From NCBI GenBank assembly GCA_023634235.1, contig JAMKCF010000008.1, forward strand, positions 18,629,000 through 18,692,999: 64,000 nucleotides of DNA, in the 5' to 3' direction. Position numbers and translations under genes: made by a program. Positions 9,501 to 20,605 of this stretch are shown piece by piece. The notes beneath the pieces were generated by a model. The model did no database searches, was not told the origin of the DNA, and was given only the letters and a program-made list of their open reading frames with translations. The DNA comes from Pisaster brevispinus. Taxonomy: Eukaryota > Echinodermata > Asteroidea > Forcipulatida > Asteriidae. Positions within the stretch are counted from its first letter, which is position 1. The number at the start of each line of letters is the position of its first letter.

Positions 9501-11499
9501 CCCGCAATGTCCAAGGGGGGTAATCAGAAACTGCTTCTTTCTTTTCTCGATAAAGCCGTGCCCGTATCGCTCGTACCTACCTACCCTCACAGATAATGTC
9601 AGTTTTGGTTTGCCCCTCAGTACTCAAGCGCCCCCGAAAAAAAAAACTCTTGCAGGGATTTATGTAAATGCGCAAACCTACATGTGTGCAATTTTGTTCG
9701 AGACCCTCATTGCTCCCATTATTTTCCGAATGTCTCTATTGACCATCTTATGGGGTGAGTTGACTATAAAAGGGGGTTTAGCCCGAGGAAATAAAGATAC
9801 AGATAAATGAATGAACTGTCTACACTTGCTTTGTACAAAATCGTAATGGAGCGGCAGTGATACTCAAAAGGTTTGTTTCATAGCAGCGGACAGTTTGAAG
9901 GGATGCAGGTGGCCAGACCCCAAACCCATGGTACTGAAAATCCTCCCAAGAAGATCAAGTTTTACCAACTCCATGAAATACGGCCAAGTGTCTTTGGAAA
10001 TGGGTTGCTCTGTTTTGGGTAAAATGGCGACAGCAAACAAAATATCTGGAGTTGAAAACGAGTTCTTTTCTTAAGATTAATTACTGGTGATGGAGGAATA
10101 CTTTTCCTTCCTTTTCCTTCTGATAAACACATTCCATGTATTTAGTGTTTTGCACGTTAAAAAATAACTAAGAACACTTACCATGTAAGAGTAGGGGTAC
10201 CTGGGTTTTTCTGGTTCACATAGCAAGCACCCTTGTGTACAGGTTTCCTCAGTACTTGCAAGCTGCAGAAAATCATTAGTTCACTTATCCTTGGTTTCAT
10301 TACCAGAAATATTTAACAATAGTAATCAGTGTTTTACCTAGCAGATGATTTGAGCGAGGCAGCAACACATGATTGTTGGTGAAGCCATAGTTGAACTTAT
10401 GGCTACAAAGTACTCAATGATTCTAATTGCACATCAAAAACTTGACATCATTTGATAACTTAAAATCTAGAAACTAATCAATCAATCAATGAAAACAATG
10501 TTTGTAGCACCGGGCACTGTAAAAAGCAAAAAGTGCTTTGACAAAAACATACAGTGTATGTATAAAAATGACACAAAAATTGCTGTAGAGAACAAATAAG
10601 TTTTGAGCCTCTTCCTAAAAATGATTACACTTGAGGAAGTTTTGATGTGTGTGGAGTGAACGTTCCGTGCAGTAACACTATGAAATTATCAATAATATGT
10701 AGTGGTGTGTCGACACTTATGCATTGATTTCATTTACACATTAAGGCGATGATGTTGGTTTTATAATTAAAAGAAGACCAAGGTGGGGGTGGGGGTGGCT
10801 GCTTTGGGTTTGAATGGGCGTAGGAAACCTTGCTGTGTGGAGTGACACAAGGATAAATACAATGTAAGAATCCTTGAAGGAGACAGAAAGCTATAGGGGA
10901 TAGTGCAGAGGGGGGACAGCTCATTTCAAATTATCCCACTTCTGGCCCTCCAAGAAGCCTGGGTGATAGTCTTGATTGACACACTGAGTGTACAGCGGCA
11001 CATCGTGTGAGTCCAGCTATTCCATCCCAACATTGTACTTGAGACCTTCATTACGTACCGCTGCTGTGAGTGACGTGAACGAGTTCAATGCAGTTGCTTT
11101 GGGCCAAAGAGATACGTACGTGCATTTAGGCCCGGCAGTTTTTGTGTATCAAATGGACGGGTTAAAGATAAGCATTGACGTGTAACGAAGAGATTAAGAA
11201 GGCCATGGTTGGACGATCAACTTTGCTGCCATTTTTTCAAAGTTAAATAAATATCTGGAGGTTCTGAAAAGTAAATAATGGATGAGGATGGGTTATTTAA
11301 ACTTACAAATGCAGCTGTGCGATGCATGCGTGGTACAAGAAAATATAATGCACTGCAACGTTAAAATTTAAACTAGTAATGTTTGTAATAAGTTCTCTTG
11401 GATCGTTTTCTTTAGTTTGTCTTTCTTTCTCTTTTATTTTTACATTTGTTTTTCTACCAGTGCTTGAAGAGTAAGCAGAGATTTCTTCCGCCTGGTTTT
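9501..11499. other. No gene; low repeat content
   Basis: Only a short AATC run at 10477-10491 and a GGGGGT patch near 10785. A TATAAAAG at 9765 stands alone. The open frame at 10988-11185 has no recognisable feature. Confidence 0.5.
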
Positions 11500-11712
11500 A
11501 TGGAATCAGTCTGTTTGTTTGTTTGTTGGGGTATTGGGGTGTTTGTTTGTTTGTTTGTTTATTACTTTAAATGTTTTTTCTTCTGTTTGCTTTTGTGCGT
11601 ATTAGTGCAATCGCAGGTAGTTTGGATTTTCTGTGTATCTATTATTTCATATCTAAATTCTTAAATCTTTTTTTTTTGTCCTGTGAAATTATTAAATTAG
11701 AAATGAAATGAA
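11500..11712 (+). mobile_element. Possible non-LTR retrotransposon 3' end
   Basis: A TTTG tandem (11514-11560), then T-rich DNA ending GTCCTGTGAAATTATTAAAT and a short GAAAT tandem (11700-11712). This resembles the layout at 5060-5378. No coding remnant. Confidence 0.3.
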
Positions 11713-11868
11713 AGATTCAGAGAGCTTGTGGCAGCTAATTCTCATGATGATTTTTGACTTGTTTTAAATTTACTGTTATAATTATTAATACTTATTTGAT
11801 AATTTGTTAGTTTTGTTGTCACTATATTGCTTTTAAAACCATTTTTATCCTTGCAAAAAAAAAAAACA

Positions 11869-12022
11869 ACCAATTTCATAAAGCTAGCATAGAAAAACAA
11901 TGCTCAGCAAAAGCAGGTTACCATGCGAAAATGCTGTATAATGGACACTGGTTGTGAATGGTTCCCTGCTAATGGTTTGCCTTCCAGGCTAACTTGCTAA
12001 GCTACACTGCATGCTTAAGTTT
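11869..12022. mobile_element. Fam6a fold-back, decayed
   Basis: Left end CCAATTTCATAAAGCTAGCA, centre CAGCAAAAGCAGGTTACCAT, right part GCTAACTTGCTAAGC and ATGCTTAAG. The order fits Fam6 but the right terminus is lost. Confidence 0.45.
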
Positions 12023-12247
12023 ATAATGATAAATTGGGAGGCTAATCATCCTTACTCACAGCTGAGAAGCTGAATTGCGAAGGACGAGGCTACAACGTGG
12101 TGGAGCCGCAGGCATGTATGCCTTTTGGCAGCCAGCCACATTGACCCATAAGTGAGCAGGGAGCACAGCCGGAGATCGAAAATAGTTGATTCTTCTGGAG
12201 ATCCAAGAGAAAAAAAAACCTCATGGCACGGGAAAGAAGCAATGCAT

Positions 12248-12316
12248 ATACTTACATATCGCTCTAGCCGGGAATCAAACCAGGGGCCACAGTGTTGGGA
12301 GGTAAGTGCTTTTTAG
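12248..12316 (-). mobile_element. tRNA-like SINE head, unassigned family
   Basis: On the minus strand, GGTGGATAGTGCTAAAAAGC (A-box-like) and GGTTTGATTCCC (B box), followed by GGCTAGAGC. It is the only copy in the window, so its body limits are unknown. Confidence 0.4.
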
Positions 12317-12471
12317 CACTATCCACCCACGCCACCAATAATTAAAATGGGCCCGGAATGGCATGCGAGATGCTTTTCGTAAAAAGCAGTTTGTGAGGTT
12401 GTAGATATGTTGTTCTATCAGCTGGTTGGCTGTCAAATGGTCAGATTTCAATTTATAAACATTCTCCTGAA

Positions 12472-12560
12472 GACGAGCAGAGCAAACTGTCTGAAACTTC
12501 AAGACTACACCAATTCTTCTCGGAGCCAACACTCCTCCCAAAAGAGATGGTTGTCCCCGC
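12472..12560 (+). repeat. Fam9 copy
   Basis: CTCCTGAAGACGAGCAGAGC, AACTGTCTGAAAC, then CTTCTCGGAGCCAACACTCC. It aligns in order with 61838-61935 (CTCCTGACGACGGACAGAG, ACTGTCCGAAACG, CTTCTCAGAACCACTACAC). The shared part is a short hairpin followed by GAAAC. Confidence 0.5.
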
Positions 12561-12773
12561 AAGTTTACTGTTTATAGTTGCTTCTCATCATCCACACCTT
12601 GCAAAGCTCCTACATCACTTATAAACAAGACTCCACATTAAACCGTGTCAGTAGATACCATTCATTTCTGGATAACTCAACTCTACACACACTGCTCTGG
12701 GTTGCATTCAATCTGTGGACATTCCTTTGTTCTGTACACTTAAGGAAAATCCTATTCTTCAACACTGTACAAA

Positions 12774-12811
12774 AAACACTGTGTGGACGTGTGTAAGTCC
12801 ACATAGTGTTT
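12774..12811. repeat. 15 bp inverted repeat (hairpin)
   Basis: AAACACTGTGTGGAC, an 8-base loop, then GTCCACATAGTGTTT: 14 matched pairs plus one G-T. Two further TGTGGACCT or GGTCCACA words lie within 60 bases downstream. Confidence 0.8.
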
Positions 12812-12904
12812 CAAGTCCTTATATTATGTGGACCTCTTTTGTTCTCAGGTCCACACTTCTTATGTAGCATTAAAATATCCAGACATGGCAAATTGGTTTT
12901 AACT

Positions 12905-12947
<43 letters not shown>

Positions 12948-13704
12948 CAGTATAAATATCTGAAAAAAAATATTATAAAACATTTCTTTTTTTCCCCTTT
13001 TTTCTCTAAAGAAATGTAGGTAATATGTTAACATGGGAAATATTGGAAAGTGTGAATTCAGAAGATGACTTTTGACCTTTTTGATTGTGTGGATATAGGT
13101 CAAATTTCTCGACCCTCATTGGGTAATTTGTTAAAAGACGCTTGCAGCCGATACGGTCTTTGAAAAAAATAAAACAGGATAATTCCAATGGCTCTAGTGA
13201 AGCCATGATATTTCTTTAGGTTGATTGTGTCCATATTTGTTACCGTATGTTATTTTTACGCAGTAGGCTACACTATTCCTGCAACAGAAACATAAGACTG
13301 GTCTCAGATGCGGTTTTCTCAACGGTAACTGGATTTCAACGTCTAATATGTCTCTGGACAATTTGAGTATAACCTTTGGAAAAAAATTGAAAGAAAATCT
13401 TTCTTTTCTTTTTTTTTCACAGCCTTACAAATTGTCAAAATCAGTTATCAGGGAGTGGGGATCAGGTTTCTGTGTTTTCTAAACAACAAGTGGATTATGA
13501 CTTCACAGAAGCATAATTTTTAGATACTGATAAAGTTTTACGAGCCCCAAAGTGACATTTTGTCAACATTGTCTGGTGGAGTAACACATAGTGCAAACAT
13601 CATGAATGTAACCAGAGAATTCGCAGGACATCACGTAACATCAGTCACCGAGGAATTGTCTGCCAGTGGAAATACACAAATAACCCGTCAAATTGAAGGT
13701 GTTT

Positions 13705-13708
<4 letters not shown>
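12812..13708. other. T40 tract and otherwise no gene
   Basis: T40 at 12908-12947 is the longest homopolymer of the window. Just downstream, 13036-13092 resembles 892-955. If the two are one repeat, the T tract could be the poly(A) of a minus-strand insertion. Confidence 0.5.

Positions 13709-13739
<31 letters not shown>
13709..13739. repeat. (TC)15 microsatellite
   Basis: Pure run; the translated LSLSLS frames here are artefacts. Confidence 0.95.
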
Positions 13740-13743
<4 letters not shown>

Positions 13744-13964
13744 AAACTAACATATTCTCTCTTAATTTTGTTTTGTACAGAGACGATGGTTGGGAGGTGT
13801 AACACAGTGCTGTTCCTCCACAGACATGCGGACCATCAGGGGATCCCAAATCAAGTCATGATTGGACTAAACCGGACAGAACCGGAGCAAACCGGTGGAG
13901 ACTGGTCTATTAAATGAAGGTAAGGTTTCTGAAAATCATGTCATAAGGTTCAAGAAGAGGTCAG

Positions 13965-14141
13965 GGCCCATTTTCAAAAAGCTGACTGGCGCAACAAAAT
14001 TACTGTACTTTGCTTAGCATGTACAGGTTACCAGCCAAACTACCATGCCGTTTACATTGCTGCAACTGGTTGCCCTGATGTTTTTTTTTGTACTGCCAAA
14101 AAATTAGTTAAGTAAAATTTTCTGCTGAATAGTGGTATGAA
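13965..14141. mobile_element. Fam6a fold-back, diverged
   Basis: GGGCCCATTTTCAAAAAGCTG starts the element (written here in part), then TTTGCTTAGCATGTACAGG, TTACCAGCCAAACTACCATG and a right half with AGTTAAGTAAAATTTTCTGC. The terminal GGGCC of the right end is missing. Confidence 0.5.
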
Positions 14142-15535
14142 GATTCAACGCGAGGACTGATAACAAAATGGACGTTAGGTCGTCATTTTACAGTCTGTCC
14201 TCTGTCCTTACTTTGCCATCACAACAAAAGGAATAAATAGGAAGTTTTCAGTTGGCGCACAACTATATATATAAAGCACGCATATGTTAGGTACGGCAGG
14301 TAGTTGATGGGACTGTGCTATTGATGATACAAGCGTGGAATTTGACACACAGCCAGTATGTCATGAGAAAGATATTTGGCTATACGGCCACCACCGACTT
14401 GTCCTTTAGAGAATATAGGGAAAAATAGGGGCCAGGGGGGCAGATGCCCCCTAATTGATGTCCATGCCTCCATCCCCCCCCCCCCCGCCCCCTTTCCCCA
14501 TTTGAAATCTGGACTTTTGAGAGTAAATTGCTCCAGAGTAAAATGTACACTTTTTGAGCTTTAATGTGATAATAAAACTATTTTTCCATTTACATTTCCA
14601 GACATTGTATTTGTTTTTACATTCACGTCAGAGTATTTAATAAAAAAATAGTAAATGGCATAACAAAAAGCAAATGGAAACTACAGTTTTAATTGGCCAG
14701 AAGTGCCTCCCAGAAAAAAAATGATTACCCCCCCCCCCAAAGTTTAACCCTGGTGTTGGCGCTACACTGTACATGTTCGTGTTAAAACTTCATCAAATTT
14801 GATGATGATTTTTTTTATTTATATATAATAAATAACACTTCTGTTCTGTCAAAGATTTTGTGCACACTATGTTTATTTCATATCAAAATAAGAAATGGAG
14901 TGTTGTGACAGTCTTCTTGGAACAAACTTTAAAACGTACCACTGGTACAAAACTAATAAAAAGTAAGCATTTAGGTAAAAGAATAGTCACAACTTCCTGT
15001 GATCATCATCAGTCTTGTGTCACACCTTTAAAACGTACCAGCCTGAAGTTGTCAAGATGTATGCAGTCAAAATAGCCCAATGATAAAAATTCAACGCCAC
15101 AAGTACTTGTAGATGTGCGTGCAATACATGTAGCCGCACTTCAGATGGAATAATTCATCTAAATGATTGATACGTGCACCAGCCATAATAGGAAAAAAAA
15201 TCAGTTAAGCTCACGGACGATAAAACCTTAATTTGATAATCCGGCAATTACCAATGACGCACCTTCCATGAGGGGGTGGGAGATGGGGGGGGGCGCGCTT
15301 GCTGCTGCCACTATTATAATTCCCTTGCACCTGTGGTATTTTAGTCATTTAGTCGACCTTGATAATACTATGTAAAAAGTCCTATTCATGGCGCTATTAA
15401 TTATATCATCCCCTTCCGTCCCACCCCCTCACCCACAACAGCTTTAGCCTTTTATTTTTAAATTAACCATCCGCTCACGACACAAATTCAAATCTCTGAC
15501 CCCTGTATTCATTTGTCCCTCTCACTCCCTGTCCC

Positions 15536-15544
<9 letters not shown>
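14142..15544. other. No gene; C-runs
   Basis: C13 at 14474-14486 and C11 at 14728-14738. TTTAAAACGTACCA occurs twice (about 14929 and 15027). Nothing else recognised. Confidence 0.5.

Positions 15545-15593
<49 letters not shown>
15545..15593. repeat. (TC)24 microsatellite
   Basis: Pure run inside a wider CT-rich tract (15515-15600). Confidence 0.95.
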
Positions 15594-15597
<4 letters not shown>

Positions 15598-17758
15598 GTT
15601 GCCTTCTCCAAAAGAGTCGTCTGGCCTAATTCTGAACCCGTAAAACTGCCCCACTCCTCACAGCCCCATCTCCATATCGTTTCTGCTCTCAGCTCTTTTC
15701 TCTTTCCCCCCCCCTTCTCCCCCTTTCACTTTCAAGTTATATGCACAAGAAGAGGCTATAACATTTCGACTTGATCGGAGCGTACTGAGTTAACTTGGTT
15801 TGTAGCTGGGCTTACATTACCTGTATAAAGTCAATAGTTCTCCAGCCTGCATGGAGGCAAACACTTCAGCCTATCCATCTCCCCCCGTCCCATCTGTCAA
15901 TTCATATGCCACTCGCTAAACTGATGCAATCATCTGTGGCGGGCAAAAGTAGTCGTCCAGAAATGATTGAAACTGCCGCAAATCATTGCTGAATGGGTTT
16001 GTGTCATGGGGTTGGGGGGGGGGTTCAATCTGTGCCTTAAGTTACTCTTCTAGTTACAGTGAAGGATCTGTTCTACCAAGAAGATGTTTTCATGTTGTCT
16101 TGGTTGTTGTTGTTGTTTTATTCATAATTTACTTATTTAGTTTAAATCTTCAATAAAGTTTGCTGTAAAAAAAAAAAAGCAGGCGATAACAAGGTTTTAG
16201 TTTGAGAGATGTACCAACCAAACCTGAAGACCTGTCATAAATGATTTTTTTTAAACATGATAACGAGGAGTATATTCTTCCTAGTTGTGTTTGAGGAAGA
16301 ATATGGCACTTGATTGGACAGAAGGTTATCATGTGACTTAATTCAACCGCTCACATTGGCCATTGTCGTGCTGCATCGTCGTTCTGGTCGCTATCTCTCC
16401 TTTAATTCAAACAGCTGCTTACTTTTCCCTCTTGACTGAGGGAACTGCCCCGTAGGGCCACTTACAGAAAATATTGCAGGAAGTGCCAGCATGCACTAGC
16501 ATGCTGAACAGGGCAAGCAGGTAAAGGTAGGGGAGAACAAGCACTCGTGCGGCGGAGAAAGACAAAGATTTTTCAGGCAGCGACTGTAGCATGTCAGTAC
16601 AGCTGACTGATATGTTTGGTTTTGAAATCCCTTCACACTTAACTGCGGGATAGAGAGCGTTAGCGTAATGCTAATGGAATTTATCCTCTTCTTTTGTGGT
16701 GTGTGTTGTTTTAGTCCCGTTTTTTCGCCGTTCTTCTTCACCTCCTCGCAAACCCCGCAGTGAGTGACGGATCACTTCGCCGGGACGAAATAAAATTAAT
16801 GGAGATTGGGTATGGACAGATAGTTGGGAGCGTAGGGCTCTGTTCAGGCTCGCGTTGCCCAAATGTTTACCGAGGAATATGTATCACCGAGCGGACTTAC
16901 TCGGCCCCGGTTTTCCTTGCCTCTGTTTCAATAATTCCCGGTGTATGGCAATCGCCCTGGGCAAACTCTACTCTCTGTGGGATCAAAAAATACTAACATA
17001 TGCTCATTGCTCTAGGTCTATGGAACGATTGAAGGTGTATTACAAGTCGTCAACTCAAAGCAGTTTGGCAATAAGTGCTCCTCGGTCACTACATAACCAC
17101 TTTTGATTAAGGACCGAGTGGATGGGCAAATATAGACCATGTACATTTTTCCTGTTCTTTCTCTCTGGGATGTCAGTGTCAGATTTTGGGGAATTTATCG
17201 TGTAATCAACTGTTTTGTTTTGTTTTGGGTTTGTGTTTTTTTTTTCTCCCCAATTTAAGAAGATTTGTATCTCTTGCAAAACGGAAACGGCGTGCGGACG
17301 CATTTATTTCTTAGCGTTCCAGGCTTTTTCTTCGTTTGTGTTTACTGAATGAGGACAATTTTAATCAGGCGTTGAATTTTATTTGAAATAGTTTTACATC
17401 GTGACCTGAAAGTCAATTTCCATGGCCGTATACTGATAAAGATTTTTCAAAAATACATCTAGAGTGAAATGGTCAAGGTTTTGGCAAAAGGCCAAATTAG
17501 TGCATCCATGAGTAAAGATGAAAACTATATTAAAAGGGAAAGAAAAAAACATTCACACAACAAAAACACCAACCAAATTTACTGTTCAAAACTTTCAAAC
17601 AAAGCGCGTGCAATGATAATGGCTAAAAGAAAACTTGAAGTACATGTTATGAAGACAATGTTTGTAATTTCTAAGAAACGGGAAATTATCAATCTTGGCA
17701 ACTGGATTAATTTCTTCAGTTTAGTCCTGTACCCTGATAATTCATTTATTTATTCATG
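15594..17758. other. No gene; repeat-poor island
   Basis: AATAAA at 16152 is followed ten bases later by A12 (16167-16178), as at a processed transcript end, but nothing upstream looks like a message. From 16330 to 17420 there are no dispersed repeats. Several short open frames overlap on both strands and none is convincing. Confidence 0.45.
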
Positions 17759-17862
17759 GTTATAAACCACAAGGGAAACTGACTAACTCAGTTTTAAATA
17801 CTTTGGGGTTGAACGAAGAAAAATTGACTAGAGCAGGATTTGAACCAACGGCCTCCGGTTTA
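17759..17862 (-). mobile_element. Fam2, 3' part, inverted partner
   Basis: On the minus strand: CCGGAGGCCGTTGGTTCAAA (B-box side of the tRNA-like domain), CCTGCTCTAGTCAATTTTTC, then the tail TTTCCCTTGTGGTTTATAAC. It lies directly against a plus-strand copy that starts at 17863. Confidence 0.75.
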
Positions 17863-18115
17863 AAAATTAAGGTGATCCCCTGGCTGCCGCTTCCCAGGTT
17901 GTATCGTGAACTTGGGTGCGATCCCTGGCTAAACGGCAGCTAACGGTTGTATGGCTTCTGACTGGCACCCCACAACAAAGATATTGACAATATAGGGACA
18001 CTGCCAACATAAGGCTAGACAGCTCAGTTGGTAGAGCGCCGGCACGTTAAACCAGAGGCCGTTTGTTTAAATCCCGCTCTAGTCATTTTTTCTTTGTTCA
18101 ACCCCAAAATTATGT
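17863..18115 (+). mobile_element. Fam2 SINE-like unit
   Basis: Starts at AATTAAGGTGATCCCCTGGC and contains the family 5' block, then the best tRNA-like domain of the family at 18013-18084. Acceptor halves GGCTAGA/TCTAGTC pair over seven positions with one G-T, the D stem is GCTC/GAGC, and the anticodon-loop position reads GTT (Asn-like). It ends in the CAACCCCAAAATTATG block without the tail. Confidence 0.8.
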
Positions 18116-18121
18116 AATTAG

Positions 18122-18499
18122 TTCATCGCACATCCAACAGCGCAATTAGCAGGATGAATTTAGAAACAATGAAGAAATGTCTTGTGCACACACAGTTGTG
18201 GTGACTTGTTGTTCTATTATTCCCTTTTCTTAAGAACTTCCCTGTGGGGACCAAGTTGAACAAAGAATTCTCTTGTGAGGTCCATTGTTTTGTTGTGTAA
18301 AAGTCCCCACAGATATGTATGCCAGGTAGGGACTGAAAACTCAATCCACATGAGCTCTGGTCTGAGGTGGGATTCGAACCATGGTCCATGTAGGTAAATG
18401 GCAGGGAAAGAAACCACTGACCCAACCTGATCCCCTTTTATAAGGAAAGCTAGCTGTCCTTGCTTTTTAGGATCTCATAATTGTTTTCTAATCTGACCT
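18122..18499 (-). mobile_element. Fam4a SINE, longest copy
   Basis: On the minus strand: linker (18432-18499; AAAGCTAGCTGTCCTTGC in the plus text), head GTTGGGTCAGTGGTTTCTTT, B box GGTTCGAATCCC, ACCTCAGACCAGAGC, the core GGATTGAGTTTTCAGTCCCT and ACCTGGCATACA, then an insertion-like segment (18230-18300), and the end TTGCGCTGTTGGATGTGCGA. It abuts Fam2 on the left and a Fam3 head on the right. Confidence 0.7.
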
Positions 18500-18518
18500 G
18501 AAGTAAGTTTGCATCAGT

Positions 18519-18640
18519 GGCGTGCCATGATTGAGGGGTCGGGGACTCAAACGCTATTGTTTCTGATCAGCAGAATGTGGGTTCGAGTCCCGGTCTGGAC
18601 ACTTGTCTCTAAGCAAGACGCTTAAACATTGATGCCTTTG
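18519..18640 (+). mobile_element. Fam3 SINE head, tRNA-Leu-like
   Basis: GTGGCGTGCCATGATTGAGG, GGACTCAAACGC (anticodon position CAA), GTTTCTGATCAGCAGA (variable arm), GGGTTCGAGTCC (B box), and the family words TAAGCAAGACGCTTAAACA. The body is truncated. Confidence 0.7.
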
Positions 18641-18724
18641 CCAACCTTATACCCTAATAAATTATTGCATTGAGAACTGCCGCCTGTCCTTGAGATATTT
18701 TTGCCTAAAATGCTACAATAATAC

Positions 18725-18866
18725 GTAGTTCTTATGTAGCGCTTCATCACTCCCGATAGGTGTCTCAAAGCGCTCAGTATTTTTCCTGCAAGGTATGTGG
18801 AGCTACATTTTGAAGTATGAGACCTTTTCCTTTACATAGCACCATGTAATGGTTTACAAGGTTGCG
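18725..18866 (-). repeat. Fam3 3' tail-type fragment
   Basis: Carries GTAGCGCTTCATCAC, GTCTCAAAGCGCT and TAATGGTTTACAAGGT. The same words at 49119-49215 sit at the far (3') end of a complete minus-strand Fam3 copy, so I read this as a detached Fam3 tail. A shorter form is at 27662-27715. Confidence 0.45.
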
Positions 18867-19041
18867 ACAACTTCCGAATTAGAAGCCATTTCCGGTCCAA
18901 AAAAATGCATGTGTGCACCCAGCGTGCCAGACCAGACTGCACATTGCGTTGTGCTGCACTTGGACCAAAAATGGCATCCAGCGACCACATGACCAAAGAA
19001 AACCGGTTCTTCCTTGTCGCAACTCTCTCAATGCACAGCGT

Positions 19042-19155
19042 TGGACGTCATTTTAGTAGGGCGCCCTCAGATAGAGGTCAAAAGAAGGTTGCTCATTGGC
19101 CCATCATGTGCGCCGCTCGTACAAAGATGTGTGTTTCCACTGTTACATCATCATT
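19042..19155 (-). repeat. Fam11 repeat, copy 2
   Basis: Inverse-complement match to 6541-6655: AGTAGGGCGCCCT, AGAGGTCAAAAGAAGGTTGC, GTGCGCCGCTCGTACAAAG and CACTGTTACATCATC. The 101-codon open frame over it is not a gene. Confidence 0.55.
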
Positions 19156-19444
19156 TGAATGGTTATTGGTTGCATTGTGTATTTCCCTAACAGCCTGGGG
19201 GTTCAAATAGTTGTACTCGTCCCCAAGTCAATTATTTCTCATTTAAATCAACCCATCCAGTGCCCTGTATTAAAAACTCGTAATTCCAGCTCTAAATTAC
19301 TTTGAAAAAAATTAAAATTGCAAAAAAAAAATTACAGAAACGATGACTGCAGTCAAAGCAGAGTGGTTCTCAGGTGGTTCCTCCTATCGGGATGTTTGAG
19401 CATGAAACCAGGCTGGTTCTCACCCACACTCTCTAGCTTTGCTG

Positions 19445-19675
19445 AGATGTAGAACAAAACCCCATTCCAACAGCTTCATTCCACATACTACATCTCTTTG
19501 GAACTCCTTGCCTGGTGCATGTTTCCCTCCATCCTACAGCCTAGACTGTTTTAAGAGGAATATCAATTCCTCCATTCAGCTCCCCAAGTTATTTTCATCT
19601 TAAAAATTGTCTTCTTGTTGCCCCTTACCAAGAGTGGCTTTTAGCCTGGTTTGGGGCCAACTTGCATAAAAAAAA
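19445..19675 (+). pseudogene. Non-LTR retrotransposon relic: RT C-terminus and 3' end
   Basis: From 19445 to the TAA at 19601-19603 the frame reads ...NSFIPHTTSLWNSLPGACF followed by SLDCFKRNI. The pattern NSF.P(R/H)T...WNSLP with a following SLD.FK is what I know from the extreme C-terminus of reverse transcriptases of Jockey/CR1/Rex-type LINEs (family knowledge, not searched). Upstream in this frame a TGA near 19405 ends the similarity, so this is a 5'-truncated dead copy. The 3' untranslated end continues to an A-rich run at 19667-19676. Its last part, CCAAGAGTGGCTTTTAGCC, recurs on the minus strand at 47696-47757. Confidence 0.65.
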
Positions 19676-19676
19676 G

Positions 19677-20382
19677 ACCCCAAACTTTATTTTGGTCCCA
19701 ACTTGTGCATTTTCATGAAGGTAAAGTTAAGGTCACATGGTGTGTTGTAACCAACACAAATCTGTTATAAATAGTGATTTTAATTGACCCTGTCCATACT
19801 CTGTCCCAAAATTTGGCCGATTTAAGCAGCCCTGGACACTGCTAGTCTTTACAGACACATCACAAAAGTAACCTGAGGAAGTTGATCACATCGTCAGAGT
19901 GTTTTGGGTTTTTTTTTTTTTTAGATAAAGCTTGTAAACAATTCCTCTCATCTCATTTTCTTTCATGTTATGAAAATCTTTGTTTTTTTCAAGTTGTGGG
20001 ACGCTGTATTGTCGATTGGCCAGCGTGGCTGCCTGTCAACAATGCTTCTCCTGGCCAAAACGCAGCTGTATTTTTTTTCCCAATAAAGTTATCAAGAGGT
20101 ATTTGCTGGTGTAGGTTTACATTTCCTTGAAAAATGCTTTTGTAAAATTTCAGCCCCTGGCTCGTGGACTATTATTGTTGGAACCATTGTCTACAAGCTT
20201 TGCTTCTTCACGGATCCGTCCGTAATATCACATCTACTTCATTCTCATCTCTATAATTTCATTTACATAAATGTAACTTCTTGTGATTTACTTTCTTCGG
20301 TTTAATACTGTGGAGTAAATAAACCTGACACCTAAAAAAAATTCAATCGTACAGACGGTGTTGGCTAATATTCCCAACTTTG
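19677..20382. other. No gene seen
   Basis: Ordinary DNA after the retrotransposon end. The open frame 19882-20130 has no recognisable feature. Confidence 0.55.
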
Positions 20383-20605
20383 GGGAGCCAGTCAACAGTA
20401 ATGTAAATTACATGGATTTTTGGCTGGTGATCTATTTCTCCTGAGCTCAGCAAACGGTGTCTAGTAGCTAAACGTAATGATGCCCGTGGCCCAATTCCAT
20501 AAAGCTGTAAGCAAGACTACTACAAGAAACAGTTTCCTAAAAGATAGCAATTTGGCCACAAAATCGGTTTTAGCTGAGCAAGATTTCCTGTGCTCAGCCA
20601 GTCTA
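20383..20605. mobile_element. Fam6 fold-back pair, decayed
   Basis: 20383-20470 holds a Fam6-like centre and right half (GAGCCAGTCAACAGTAATG, TTTTTGGCTGGTGATC, CTGAGCTCAGCAAA). 20488-20605 begins again with GGCCCAATTCCATAAAGCTG and ends TGAGCAAGATTTCCTGTGC. Probably two partial copies side by side. Confidence 0.45.

Noticed and set aside
16152..16178. Polyadenylation signal with A12, possible processed pseudogene
   Set aside because: No message-like or duplicated sequence upstream and no target duplication seen.
18013..18084. Functional tRNA-Asn gene
   Set aside because: Mismatches in the anticodon and T stems, a damaged B box, and the same domain recurs inside every Fam2 copy.
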